NCBI GenBank assembly: GCA_964020155.1
Contig: OZ026546.1
Span: forward strand, 5,205,400 to 5,269,399
Length of the DNA: 64,000 bases
DNA from: Chondrilla cf. caribensis
Lineage: Eukaryota; Porifera; Demospongiae; Chondrillida; Chondrillidae
Direction: 5' to 3'
Positions 1-11,000 of this stretch are shown piece after piece. The position numbers were made by a program, and so were the translations under genes. Below the pieces are notes generated by a model, which was not told the DNA's origin, did no database searches, and worked only from the letters and a program-made list of their open reading frames with translations. Every line of letters starts with the position of its first letter. Position 1 is the stretch's first letter.

Positions 1-257
1 AAGTTTTAATCCTTGCTGTATTAATACAGACCACGTTTCAGCAAATAATTGTATCATGACTGTAGAAGAGGGAATTTAATATAATTCACGAATGAACACA
101 AGTATAAAATTCAATACTATATTATGATCACCATAATAATATTTAATTTGTTAGTCATGATGAATACCTGGCCCGCTGCGAGTCTTTCTATTTTCTAGTG
201 GTTTCAGTAGTTGCCCTGTATGTTTGTATCATTCATGGGTGCCCGCTGTTGAGTGTT

Positions 258-432
258 TCTATCAGTTTTGTACTGACAGTCTGTGTTTACCTGAAGAAGC
301 CCAAGTGGGCGAAATATTGTACATTTGATGATTTATTGAATAGAAACATTGTGACATGCATTATCCGTTCAAAATGAACATTATACAAATCAATCAAGCT
401 TGTCAAAGAATGTTTACAATAATATGCCTCTA
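258..432 (+). mobile_element. 5'-truncated retroelement 3' tail (Penelope-like?)
   Basis: Relative to the paralogous sequence near 24130-24180, this copy has about 170 extra bases. They contain a CTGAAGAAGCCCAAGTGGGC-type stretch followed by GAAAT near 293-322 and an AT-rich end. This resembles the degenerate hammerhead-like tail common at the 3' ends of Penelope-like elements. No coding part is present. The family assignment is by resemblance only. Confidence 0.4.
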
Positions 433-1275
433 GTGTGTATGTATGCATGTGTTTATGTGTGTGTGTGTGTGTTCATATTCATATTTGCATGTGTACAAAA
501 AATCACACACAAAATTGCACACATATCTGCAGTAATTTGATGTATATACTGTATGGTTGGTCTCTTTTTCTCAGCAGTTATAGCAGTCAATCCTTGAATG
601 GCATGTTCACTGCTTTTTTCCATTCTACCAGACTGGCCGAAAGCATGAGCCCGGTAAAAGAGGCATGATACCTCTTCTTCTCTTTCTCATTTGACCTGTA
701 GAGTGATGGAAGGGTATGTTTGCAGAAGCTGGATGCAAGGTGGTTGAAAACCCTTATCTCTGAAAATGCATCCTAGGCATGCTCTCAGAACCTCAGATGT
801 TGACTATGGCTCCATCCTGGTGATATGAAATCTTCCAAGTATTCCTGATCGATAATAGCTGTAGTTCTGTCTCCATACAGACACAATGATTTTTCACATG
901 AGATCAGCAATGTGGTCTCATATATCATCATGCCATAGAAATGCAAATCCTCCCCTTGTGCATGTAAAGCATGCTCGACTGGGAAATACCTGGTGCAAAC
1001 ACAAGATTTAGGCGAGTTGGACAGTGGCCATCCACAACGCAGAGCAACAGCATCATGGGACTCACCCTCATGTAGATTGAAACCATATTCGTCAATGGGT
1101 AGGATGCTGAGACAACTGGAAGTACTATTCTCTGTGCTAGATGCATACTAACTTCATGCTAACTGTGCTGTTGTGGTCTACATCCGATCACACGTGGCTT
1201 CAGGAGGAATTTACAGAAATAAGCAGTTGTTTGGTTTTCAATGCCTAGAGCATGCTACCATACATACGACACACG

Positions 1276-2145
1276 ACGACAGTCTCGTCCGCTTTGAACA
1301 TAATATTATCCTTTTGTCTAATTATTGTGTTGAATATTGTACAAGGTGAGCCTTTACGTCTGGTTTAGTTATTATTAATTAAGCCTTTGACACTATAGAG
1401 ATCAATTTCATATAATAACATTATACGGCTATTCCAGAGATGCCAACCATGGCCAGTTTTTCATGTATGAGTGAGACATGTCACCAAAATGAGTGAGATT
1501 GCATAGTGTAGGAGTGGGACATGTCAGTGCCCACCCCTTGCATGAAGCGGCATACTATTGCGCGCATTGTTAGATTATAAAACTCAGGATAATATTATTA
1601 AATTGAATATGAACATTACAATGAAAGTATACAAAGTACAATATGTAGGTTATAAGTTTAACTTTGTAGTTGTTTGCCAAAAAAAATGTAAAATTTATTA
1701 CCAATAATTCTTAGGCCTGTGTGCCCTATTATAACTCATAGTTGCATTTTGTGCCCTGTCAACACTATGCACTCAATAAGGAGCAAATTAACAACAAATT
1801 TAAGCTACATGATATCATGATCTGTGTCTCAATTTGAAAGTGTTATGCTCATTAACAATGAAAAATATCACAGGGCAATGTGAGATAAAGCTTATGCTTG
1901 TGTAAGAGTGTGAAATCAGCACTGAATGCGTGAGTATCACGCATAATGCGTGAGAGTTGGCATGTCTGCTATTCATCAATTTAGCTATCTGCCATTATAT
2001 TGTTTGTTTGTTTTTCGCGTAGGTACACTGACACCAAATGGCAACATCTCAGTGGATTGTGGTAGTACACAGACCTTTAATTGTTCAATACCTGGTAAAC
2101 CAATTGAATGGACCATGAGTGGATTGAGTGGAATGAGTCAGGGAG
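1276..2145 (+). pseudogene. Receptor remnant A: signal exon plus truncated Ig exon
   Basis: The signal-peptide exon (1276-1345, 70 nt) aligns with the first exons of genes B and E, but its first codon is ACG where the others have ATG. The donor GTGAG is intact. An Ig-type exon begins after a good acceptor at 2023 (GTLTPNGNISVDCGS...) and matches the family through the IEWT tryptophan region. It is then cut off at about 2145, where sequence resembling the upstream region of genes D and G begins and a stop follows at 2163-2165. It lies directly upstream of gene B in the same orientation, so it looks like a tandem duplicate of the first two exons that lost its start and its second half. Non-ATG initiation is possible but the truncated Ig fold argues against function. 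Confidence 0.75.
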
Positions 2146-2357
2146 TGACCACATTTTTTCTATAGTGCTAAAGGAAGATATTAAGTTCATGTTTGTAAAA
2201 ACACTACAAACTGGAAATGGTCATTTAAATATTCATAAAAGGTAAGACTGGACAAAACCTCCAACCCAGAGGTCTACGACTACGTATACAGGTCACAACA
2301 ATTCGGTAGTAAAGGGTCTTTCCCTTCATCCGACTGCGCGTGACTTAGGGGAATAAT

Positions 2358-2375
2358 TTACGGAAATAAACGGTT
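2358..2375 (+). promoter_or_regulatory. Shared upstream element of gene B
   Basis: A TTTACGGAAATAAACGGTT stretch lies about 60-80 bases before the ATG of gene B. The same core occurs upstream of E (25485-25500), D (18582-18600, minus), G (40363-40380, minus, one change) and F (23570-23585, minus), and in degraded form before remnant A (1210-1227). Conservation across paralogues and fixed position suggest a core promoter or 5' UTR element, but shared ancestry alone could explain it. Confidence 0.5.
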
Positions 2376-2434
2376 GTTAAGTCTTCCACGCCCAGTACAT
2401 GCTACCATAGATACCAAGTACATACGTACGCACG

Positions 2435-5400
2435 ATGACAGTTTCGTCTTCGAACATATCCTTTATTCTGATTTTAGTGTTAAATGTTGTACAAGGTGAG
2501 CCTTTACGCCTGGTTTAGTTAATATTATATAAGCCTTTCACGTTATTTAGATCAATTTAGTATATTATTCGGCTATTCAATTTATAAATATTATATTATG
2601 CCAATCTGTTTCACTTTCGTGTAGGTACGCTCACTCCAAGTGGCAACGTCTCATTGGATTGTGGTAGTACACGGAGCTTTCATTGTGCAATACCTGGTGA
2701 ACCAATTGAATGGACTACGAGTGGATTGAGTGGGATTAGTCCGGGACCTTTCAGGGCACGACCTGCAGCCATAGACAATCCCAGGATCACGTCTACCGAT
2801 ACAGGAGGTGATACTCAGACTGATGTGTCTAGTATCACTATCTCTGGATTCAGTAGATCAGACAATGGAGGAACTATTCAGTGTGTTAACGCGCAGAATA
2901 ATACTGTTAGGGGAATGGCTAGTATATCAGTAGGTGAGTGGTTGTGCAAAGATTAGTCAGTTAAGGAAAATATCTCTTATACACCCTGCTTGATCATGCA
3001 TGTAAGTTATGCTATTATATTATGGTTTAACTATGTACATGTATTAACGGACTAAATTGAATTGTGTACATGTACAGGGATTTGTATACATGAAGGAATA
3101 TGAGTATGGCCCCGGCTATCCTCCTAGTTCTAACTGGTCCAGCATCTAGGGCATACCTTGATTTGCCTACGAATTTGTGATGTGACTGCTAATAATTATT
3201 ATAAGTGCATGTCAATCCTTCGTCTAATCTGGTCTCGTTAAAATTCAGCCCATATCTGTTTTATTGTTCATCATTCATGGTCTCAAACATGATACATAAC
3301 AGTTAATTGAATAATAATTGAATGTTGTCAATATGTCATTCCTACAACAGACAATGGAGACATACATGGTCATCGGGTGTTTACCTGAATGTTGTGTAGA
3401 AATGGTTTCCTATCAATAGGTGGCTGCTCTTTCAGATCAGTGTGACTCTGTGACTGTGTGTCTGTGTGTGTGTCACTGTATGTGTGTGTGTGTTAAGGTT
3501 ACAGTAACTGTACTAATTATGTTAACCTAGTGCAGGCACAGTATGTGGGGTCTTACCCCAGCTAGGTAATGTGCCTTTGGATGAATGATATTTGACAGCT
3601 GTCTGTTCTCAACCTATGGTGGTCCAAACTGAATCATATTTTATACTTGTTACAGGGATTAGTATAGGTACAGGCATACGTACATATATGAATCTGCCCC
3701 CATGCATCCTCCTGGTTCCAACTGGTCCAGCATCTTTGCCATACCTTGATTTGCCTACATTAACATTTGTGACGTGACTACGCAGGGCTAGACTAAGTTT
3801 CAACTCACTCACCCCACCTGTATTCCTTTTAGATATGTTGTGTGATTTGATATTCCTTTTAGATATGTTGTCTGCTTTGATATCCAATCACACTAGTACT
3901 TATCAATTTTATTTCAATTCAAAGGCTTAAGATTTGGTGACATTTACGTGCTAGATTAATAATTACCAAGCGTTAGCAAGGATCATTGTTTCCGTTTATT
4001 AGGAGAGTCTGATCGAGGTCGCCCACATTCTTAATTGGTCGAAGGTGTCTCAATGAATTTTGTGATGAATTTAGTCCAATATGTCGAATAGGTGTCATGC
4101 GCAGCAACGTCTGCAAGGTCACACTGGCGATTGGTGCCATTCATCGAATGGGGGCAAAGGTGAGGTATTGGACTGAGGTTATCATTCAAGTCTAGCCCAT
4201 GTACTTAATTTCTATGCCATGATGGCTGAAAGTGTTTTCTTCGGTGAGTGCCCCTGGATCCAGACTTTGTCTCAGGAGGACAATCGTTGGTTTCGTATCA
4301 CAAGGAAAATTTCTTACATTTTTTTTCTGTGGAACAGATTTTCCGATTAATATTCTGTAAAGTTGGTGATTCATAGCCTATGTTGGGGACATCAAAATGC
4401 ACAGCCATTGTGACGTCCATATTGGTAGACATTTAATGACTATAAATTAGTATATATGTGAGGTATCTGCACTACGTGCACACTAGTAATAATCATTATG
4501 CAAATCTGCCAAAGTCAGACATTGAAGACCTTACAAAGGTCAATCCAAAGTACTATGTAGGTATTCATGAGATTATTGCATAACTTCTATCTTGGTAGTC
4601 TTGTGCAACCGCTGTCAGTGATTGATTTGCTGTGATAAAATTGATGACTTGATATGAATGGTACGGTGTAATTACAGTTACATGGTAGCTGAATTTCCTA
4701 CATCTAGTAGTATGTAGGTTGCTCATAATTATTGTAAGTGCTTGTCAATCTGTCATCTGCTAACCTGGCCTCATTCAAATCTTGTCCCTCCAATCTTTCA
4801 TCATGGTCTCAAACATGATACACAGTAGCCAATATCACAGTATATTACTACAACAGACAATGGACATGACTGGGGTATTCATCTGACTATTGTTTAGGAA
4901 TTACGTAGTTTCCTATCAGTTCATACGTCAGGGCCGTAGGAGCCGGTCCGGTTGCCCAGGCCATAGCCTGACCAACTTCCAGTACACATTGGCACATTTT
5001 TTTTATTTTCTGGAAGACCAAGTCAAGGTTGGCCCAGAGTCACTGATAGATTAAGAAAACAAAAAAGCTTTTGAATTCCCTACATTTATCTCTTCTTTAA
5101 CTTCAAGCATAAATAATTAACGAAACGCTTCAATTCAGTAAACTTGAAGGCCACGACGAGTCGATAACGTTGTTGACTGGTGGACGCAAAGAAGCCGGAC
5201 ATTTTGTTACTGACGTAATATACATGCGGTAAGTCTCCAAGATGGACGTGTCGTCGTCGACTTCGCTCGAATGTGTAGAAATCGTAACGAACCCAACGAA
5301 GCAGATAACTGTGGAACAACCAATCGCAGCTGTCGAGAACGAGATGAATAAGGCTCCTAAGACGTGTTTACCCGAACAACCACACCCACCGAAAAAGTTT

Positions 5401-8400
5401 AAGTTTCCATCTAGATCCTTTGGGCAGAAAGTAGTGAAGAGCAGATCATTTCAGGCGCAATGGTTCGGTCGTTTTAAATGGCTGCACTATGATGAAGAGA
5501 TGGACGCCGCTTTTTGCCATGTTTGTGCAAAGGCAGAGGATAATGGCAGACTTTCTGGTTCTGCACGGAGGGATGCAGCTTTTCTAACCATTCCATAATG
5601 TCAAGTGTACATATTCCCTGTATGTACTACATGTGATACTTGGCATTTTTTCATAAATCATGTCTTCACGCTTGAACACTAGCAACGGCAATATTTTATA
5701 AATGGCCTGACCAACTTCTAAGAGCTTCCTACAGCCCTGTACGTGACTGGTTCTTTCAGATGAGTGTCACCATGTGCGTGTCCTAGGGTTACTGTACTGA
5801 ATATGCAATAACCTAGTACACTCCATTAGTGCAGAAATAGCAAGTGGAATGCTAAAATGACCAACTCCAAATTTGTGGGATCGATTATTTGACTAAGTTA
5901 TATTCTAAAATTTATTCATACTCCAAATCAAGAGTCAAAATAGGTCATTGTTTATTCCATAACAACATTTGCCACTTCAAAATTCTTGTGCCGTTCTATT
6001 TTTAATGCTCAATTGTACATATCATAGGTGTAGGAAGCAATTTTGTAGTGGGGGTGCTGGAACATGTGACCACATGCACATTGTATATACACGTAGTATG
6101 TTGGCCGTACATAACTTTGACACATGTGCACACAGTACTAGTAGTAACTGTAGATATATGCATAATCATGAACAATAATTCAGCTTACAATATACAGATA
6201 TGCATTTGTATGTACAAATCATTCACACAAATGAAAAACAAATCATTAGTTATTTCATACTACCAAAATAGTGTTGTTTTCTTTCATTGACAGAAATGAA
6301 TGAAGAAGCTATTTCGCATAGATTCAAATCATCTAATCTAGATTTGTAGGTGTTAAGTAATAAGATATGATTCAGCCTGTCTGTATTCACTTTCTTTGCA
6401 ACAAAATTAATTCAACAAACTCTGGCGACTAACACTAGAACGTTTGGCAGCCATTTAAACTTAAAATCATGGCACCTAATCACATGACTTCATAACTAAA
6501 ATGGCATCTACCAGTGCCAATAATTTCGTTTTTTAATTTTTTTGCTTCCTTTGGTCTCTTGTCAAGTTGAGAAGGTAATTATTAGCAGCAGATATTAGAG
6601 AATATATTGTTACTGTTGTGGAATGTGGTTCTTTGATTTAGAAAAAAAAGAAATCAACTCGAGCTGAGCCTGAGGCTTTTTAGTTAAGCCTTTCTCCTTT
6701 TTTAAACTACAACTTTAAAATGTGGGGGTGCTATAGCACCCCCAGCACCCCTGGTTCCTACGCCTATGCATATCATATCTTTTCATTACAAGTCTTTGAA
6801 TTTCCATTCAATTAAATCACGTACAGGTAATAACCGTCTGTTTAAATTATAGAAAGATGCAGTTTATCAGTCCTCTCCGAGTAGGGCTCTGAGCAGAGCC
6901 TTTTCACTATTGACAATAATTACTATGATTAGTGTGATTTATGTTGTCAAAAGAGTTTTTAAGCCTGTGAAGTTAAATCTTATTACTCACTCCAACTGTC
7001 ACAAAATTCGGAACAAAATTCCAAATTTAAAGTACATAATATTATTATTGTCATTATTTTGCTTATAATTAAATAAATATGTACGTAATAATTTTTATTA
7101 TACTGACAGTCTGGGTGTTAAAAGATCTTTGAAGGGTACTTTAATCCTCTTTTTTGTTATATTGTCTTGTAGACCTACTGCCACTTCCACCTCCAACAAA
7201 TGTAGCTGCAACTGTTGAGGAATGTAAAGTTACTCTACAGTGGGACCAACCAAGTGAACCTAATGACATCACCACTTCAGTTAACTGTACTCCACCATCA
7301 CCAGGTTGTACTGAATGTACAACCAGTCCATGTACTATCACTGGTCTCTCTTCGAGTACTGAATATGTGTTTACTGTGGCTCTCAATAGCGGACAGTGCA
7401 GAACCAACATGAGTACAACAGGAATTAGAACAATGGGTGAGATCCCAATTTTGATTGACGATAAGATTAGGTGTGTATTTATGTCTTTATATCTTAGCAG
7501 CTTGTGTGAAACACCTCTTTGTAGGTCCAGAACACATCCCTCCATTATGTTTTTGTATACATGTCATTGATTTGTTACCACCCAATGGCTGCAAAAAATA
7601 TTAAAGATCCCTGGGATGATGATTCACTGGCCTCTTTTGTATTGTCAATGAGAACAGCTTGCATGTCTTTGGAGAAGACCTTATCACCAGTAGAAATTGG
7701 ATTTGATTAGTAGATACATAGTTGACTATTTTCTAACAGGTTTATTACATGTACTAATCCAGTATCTCTTAGATCAGGCAAAATATGTGGACAGTTTATG
7801 TATAGGTTATTCACTGAGCACCGAGGGTGTGTATAGTCAATGACCCCGAGATGTGAAGTGGATAACTGGCTTGTACCATGATGCAATATTATGTAAAATG
7901 ACGTATTCACCATGTTCCGCGCGCAGGCTTAGAGAACTCTTTACGAGGAAAATAGTCTAGTTGTTTGAAAATTGTTCGTTTTTTCAGTTTTGTTCAACAA
8001 AATGTTTTCGAAACCTAAACGCTTTGGACCTTTGACATCTACAGAAGTATCCAGTGCATTAATAAGTCAGCTGTTCCTCTGAACACTCTGAACTCAGAAG
8101 AATACTGCTTGGGCTACGACTGTTTGGGCCGACTGGACGGAATATCGGAATAGTGTCATGTCGGATGGCAGCGAACAATTTCCAAATCCTCTTATTCATA
8201 ACGAAGGAAGAACTCGCCAAATTGTTACCACATTTTGTGCTTGACAATCGAAATAGGAATGGTGACCCCTATCCACTCAGTACGCTACCAATTGTGTTGT
8301 GGTCTTTTATGGCAAATTTGTATTGCTAACCATACTGGAACATCTTCGATGATCCCACGCCGACTTCACCGATTTCCAGAGATGTCTAGACAGTAAAATG

Positions 8401-9748
8401 AAAAAACTCAAGGCAGATAGATTGATGAATAAGAGGATTTGGATATTGTTCGCTGTCATTCGGCATGCCACTATTCCGATATTCCATCCAGTCGACCCAA
8501 ACAGTCATAGCCCAAGCAGTATTCTTCTGAGTGATCAGAGGAACAGAGGTTGAAAATGCACTAGTAAGACACCTCATGAATTATTAATGAGGTGTCTTAG
8601 TCATATAAACACCCCACCACATCAAAGGAAACGCCCACGCATCATGGTACAAATGTACAAATCATTGTGATATCTATAACACCATTCTCTTCACTTGCAG
8701 ATGACAGGCTTCCTTCATGTCCCTTGAGTGTCATGGCTGTTGGCAAGGGTGACAACGATGCTATTACTGTTACCTGGCGACAACCTCCTAATACTCCTTC
8801 AGTCACATTCACTACAGTCACTTACTGTCCTACATCATCACCAAACTGTGGGAATAGTATGACCTGTACCAGTCCATGTACTATTAGTAGACTATATCCT
8901 GGTACAGAGTATCAGTTTACAGTTATTCCAAACAACAACTGTGGAAGTCCTACTGGATGCACTGGGGATACAGCTGCTGCAGAAACAGTTTGTAAGTGTG
9001 GCCATTTGTTTAGTGAGCGAGTCAAACATCCAATTTTCATGTATGCTTAAATATCTAGGAGCTTTGTTAACAACTCAACGAACCAACATGGCTATATCAA
9101 ATTTTTAAAATCATTGTTTTCCTCCATGTAATGTGATATTGAAGCCACCTACGCAAATTCTCATGTACAGAATGAACTGCAGTCATATTATGCCATGTAG
9201 ATATACAGGATGAATGGTAGTTTCCAGGCACACATAACTACTGAATGTTACTTAATAATTTCCACAGTATAATCCTATAGTAGTAAACCATCTTTATGAT
9301 GCTATGCTTCAAATGTTATATAGAATCCCTGGGTCACTTGGCATATTTTCATATGCAATATGATGTATAAAATATATTATAATATGGTGTATACATACAA
9401 ATCCCATTAGACATGCAAGGTGTATTGTCCCTAATATAAGTATTTTGTAATTATTACATCTACGTATGTTGTGTACATTACTCCACCTGTATAGGTAAAA
9501 TATCATGTCCAACATGTACATCTCAGTTAGCACTACTTCTAGCTGGCATCATACCAACTGTTGTACTCTTGTTGGTCAACATCATCAGTGTGGTGGTCGT
9601 CTTCCTTGTAACAAGACACTGCTACAAGAAGACATCTCAAAAGAGTTCTCCTTCAAATGGTGAAGATGTCTATGATCAAGTGGAGGGACCAAAGACCCAT
9701 GAAGACATTGTAATGATTGAAAATCCAGCATATCGTCCAGTGAACTAG
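2435..9748 (+). CDS. Gene B: Ig-FN3-FN3 single-pass receptor
   Basis: Five exons, all joined in phase 1: 2435-2495, 2625-2933, 7173-7436, 8701-8991, 9495-9748 (1179 nt, 392 residues). Residues 1-21 form a hydrophobic signal peptide. Residues 21-123 are an Ig-like domain with a Cys, the Trp in IEWT and a DNGGTIQC end motif. Residues 124-211 are a cysteine-rich FN3 domain (LQWDQP, STEYVFTV). Residues 212-308 are a second, different FN3 (VTWRQP, GTEYQFTV). A membrane segment spans about 320-347, followed by a basic stop-transfer (TRHCYKK). The 45-residue tail has YDQV and NPAY; the position that is Tyr in gene E is His here (KTHEDI). ATG was chosen because it opens the signal peptide and matches D, E and G. 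The long second intron (2934-7172) holds transposons. Expected at the cell surface; ligand unknown. Family-level function (adhesion or recognition) is inference. Confidence 0.85.
2934..4928. other. Intron 2 of gene B, paralogous intron repeats
   Basis: No exon seen. The stretch contains internally repeated intron segments: a 'tcctcctagttctaactggtccagcat' type segment near 3118 recurs near 3706, and related copies lie near 26200, 26660 and, inverted, near 17860 and 39650. A 'cctgtattccttttagatatg' type segment near 3820 is locally doubled and recurs near 26300, 26815 and inverted near 17750 and 39535. Confidence 0.6.
3955..4050 (+). repeat. Dispersed repeat end, partner at 37888-37985 (inverted)
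   Basis: A segment starting TAATTACCAAGCGTTAGCAA and running through a GAGGTCGCCCA stretch matches the reverse complement of 37888-37985. In the partner the outer edge is an imperfect palindrome (TAATTACC ... GGTAATT). This looks like the terminus of a transposable element whose class I cannot name. Confidence 0.5.
4929..5739 (+). mobile_element. hAT-like element, 811 bp, 5-bp target duplication
   Basis: The left end reads CAGGGCCGTAGGAGC and the reverse complement of the right end reads CAGGGCTGTAGGAAGC. TACGT flanks both sides (4924-4928 and 5740-5744). Paralogous introns (near 3412 and 27370) show the site without the insertion. A GCCTGACCAACTT segment occurs near both ends in the same orientation. 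The element encodes only the 118-residue zinc-finger ORF at 5242-5598, so it is a deletion derivative that cannot move by itself. A 5-bp duplication is shorter than the usual 8 bp of hAT elements, so the class rests on the zinc finger and the CAGGG ends. Confidence 0.7.
5242..5598 (+). pseudogene. TTF-type zinc-finger N-terminal part of hAT-like transposase
   Basis: A 118-codon ORF starting with ATG. Residues 1-50 are low-homology and polar. From about residue 65 it reads RSFQAQWFGRFKWLHY, then FCHVC, then a DAAF stretch. This is the pattern of the TTF-type zinc finger found at the N terminus of hAT-related and ZMYM1-like proteins. The ORF stops where the family normally continues into the catalytic and dimerisation regions, and neither follows. 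It lies within the terminal inverted repeats of the 811-bp element, in the second intron of gene B on the same strand. Expression as a stand-alone zinc-finger peptide is conceivable but unsupported. Confidence 0.7.
6023..6768. mobile_element. 746-bp element with inverted termini, unclassified
   Basis: The left end is CATAGGTGTAGGAAGCA; the reverse complement of the right end is CATAGGCGTAGGAACCA. CATAT flanks both sides (6018-6022, 6769-6773). Both ends carry GGGGGTGCT near the terminus, and the right end contains a perfect 20-bp palindrome at 6724-6743. No long ORF is inside, so it is non-autonomous. The 5-bp duplication and GTAGGA in the ends resemble the neighbouring 811-bp element and may point to a related mobiliser. 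Confidence 0.65.
7999..8328 (+). pseudogene. Crypton-type tyrosine recombinase fragment (DUF3504-like)
   Basis: Reading plus-strand frames gives MFSKPKRFGPL..., then, after a shift, KNTAWATTVWADWTEYRN, then, after another shift, TKEELAKLLPHFVLDNRN followed by GDPYPLSTLPIVLWSFM. The order WA..VW.DW..YRN, then KEEL..L..FVL..RN..G.PYP..TL, matches the N-terminal region of Crypton-derived recombinase-like proteins (ZMYM2/QRICH1 type). At least two frameshifts and a stop show it is dead. It sits in the intron of gene B between the two FN3 exons. Confidence 0.65.
8386..8577 (-). pseudogene. Inverted second copy of the Crypton-type fragment
   Basis: The minus strand encodes LITQKNTAWAMTVWVDWMEY and continues into PNPLIHQS, matching the plus-strand fragment at 8054-8210. 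The two arms (about 8054-8210 and 8423-8565) form a ~150-bp imperfect inverted repeat with a ~210-bp spacer containing more of the same gene. The product is truncated and surely non-functional. Confidence 0.65.
8565..8599. repeat. 13-bp perfect inverted repeat
   Basis: TAAGACACCTCAT at 8565-8577 and its exact reverse complement at 8587-8599 flank a 9-base loop. It lies at the outer edge of the inverted Crypton fragments and may be the end of an element. Confidence 0.7.
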
Positions 9749-10357
9749 GACAAGACCTGGTGCATGTGTGTGGTGTGACTGATAGTATATATTATTATGT
9801 ACTATATACACAGGTTACCGTGCAGCTACTGTACTGGTATAATAGCGGTGTTTTGAGTGACAATTTTGTAAATTTAGTAATGATTGTTGAAATTGATTCA
9901 ATTTTGACTTACAAGACAACAATTTGGAGGAAATTCACTCGAGGCTATATTATTAGATACATATCTAAGGATCAACGTTGAATTATTGATGATGCTGGAT
10001 TATTGTGATGATATAATGTTCAACACTACAAAAGCAATAATTGAGTTCACACGTATAGTAACAACACTTGTCACTGTTACTATATACAAGAATGAATAAA
10101 ATTAATACTTGATTGCATAATTGATAATTGATGCAAACAAGAGTATGTTCCCTTGATATTGATAGATATTCAACCGACTAATAATGTCAATGAAAAGAGC
10201 CACAAGAAAGGAATAATAATGCAATAAAATGAAATTACTTTCTATAATCTCAGTGAATTAAATTGCAGCATCTCTTTCCTGAAGTATGTGCATAAAACTA
10301 CAGATAAGAACTCAATTTGGTGTATATATCATTTGTTATACAAATATGTATACATAT
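9749..10357 (+). other. 3' flank of gene B
   Basis: No coding feature. The sequence after the stop (GACAAGACCTGGTG...) is shared with the 3' flanks of gene E (32539 on) and remnant H (63113 on), so it is probably 3' UTR. AATAAA occurs near 10096 and may serve polyadenylation. Confidence 0.45.
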
Positions 10358-10375
10358 GCACACACACACACGCAT

Positions 10376-10468
<93 letters not shown>
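10358..10468. repeat. (CA)n microsatellite
   Basis: Nearly pure CA for about 110 bases with one CGCATG interruption near the start. Confidence 0.95.
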
Positions 10469-10471
<3 letters not shown>

Positions 10472-11000
10472 GCATGTTGATTATTGATAAATAAGGTGTT
10501 ATCTGACTGAGTAATTTTGACAGAAACTGCAAGAAAAAAAAGCGAATGAAGTATTTCTCATTCTATATTAACCAAAATAGAATGCAAAGTACATTACCTA
10601 CAAATCTTTGCACATGTACATTTTACGCGCACAAACACATACACACACACGTGCACACGTGCGCACACACACACACATCTACATTGAGGTACATATAAAT
10701 TGGTAAACATGATTGTATTAAATGGAGGAATTAAAATGGCTAGATAATAACACCATTGTTATAAACAAGTATGCTACACACATTAATAATCTGGACATCC
10801 ATTTATTATGAGGTCACTGGAATTCTTAGCAAAATCAAGGGGTCTTTCTGGCTTATGAAACAATGATCATGCTCCTGTAATGCACATTAAGATTGAATCA
10901 ATTAGGGAGAAGGCAATTTTACAGCAGACTATCTTCATTATAATGCTGTAGAGAAATCCATAATTTTCAGCAATCATAGAAGCAATGTCTTATACATAAT

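Noticed and set aside
293..325. Active hammerhead ribozyme at the retroelement tails (also 12080-12107)
   Set aside because: The core is changed (CTGAAGA instead of CTGATGA) and flanking stems are not evident; only a remnant.
5086..5319. Minus-strand ORF overlapping the hAT-like element
   Set aside because: It overlaps the zinc-finger ORF antisense and has no recognisable motif.
7141..7545. Long antisense frames opposite FN3 exons (also near 17107, 28663, 29378, 30689, 38138, 38602)
   Set aside because: They are shadows of the well-supported FN3 exons with family-consistent splice sites on the other strand.
10286..10532. Open frames in (CA)n tracts
   Set aside because: CA or TG repeats are open in all frames (His/Thr or Cys/Val runs); no splice or start support. 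The same applies to 13169-13409, 19855-20067 and 35395-35625.
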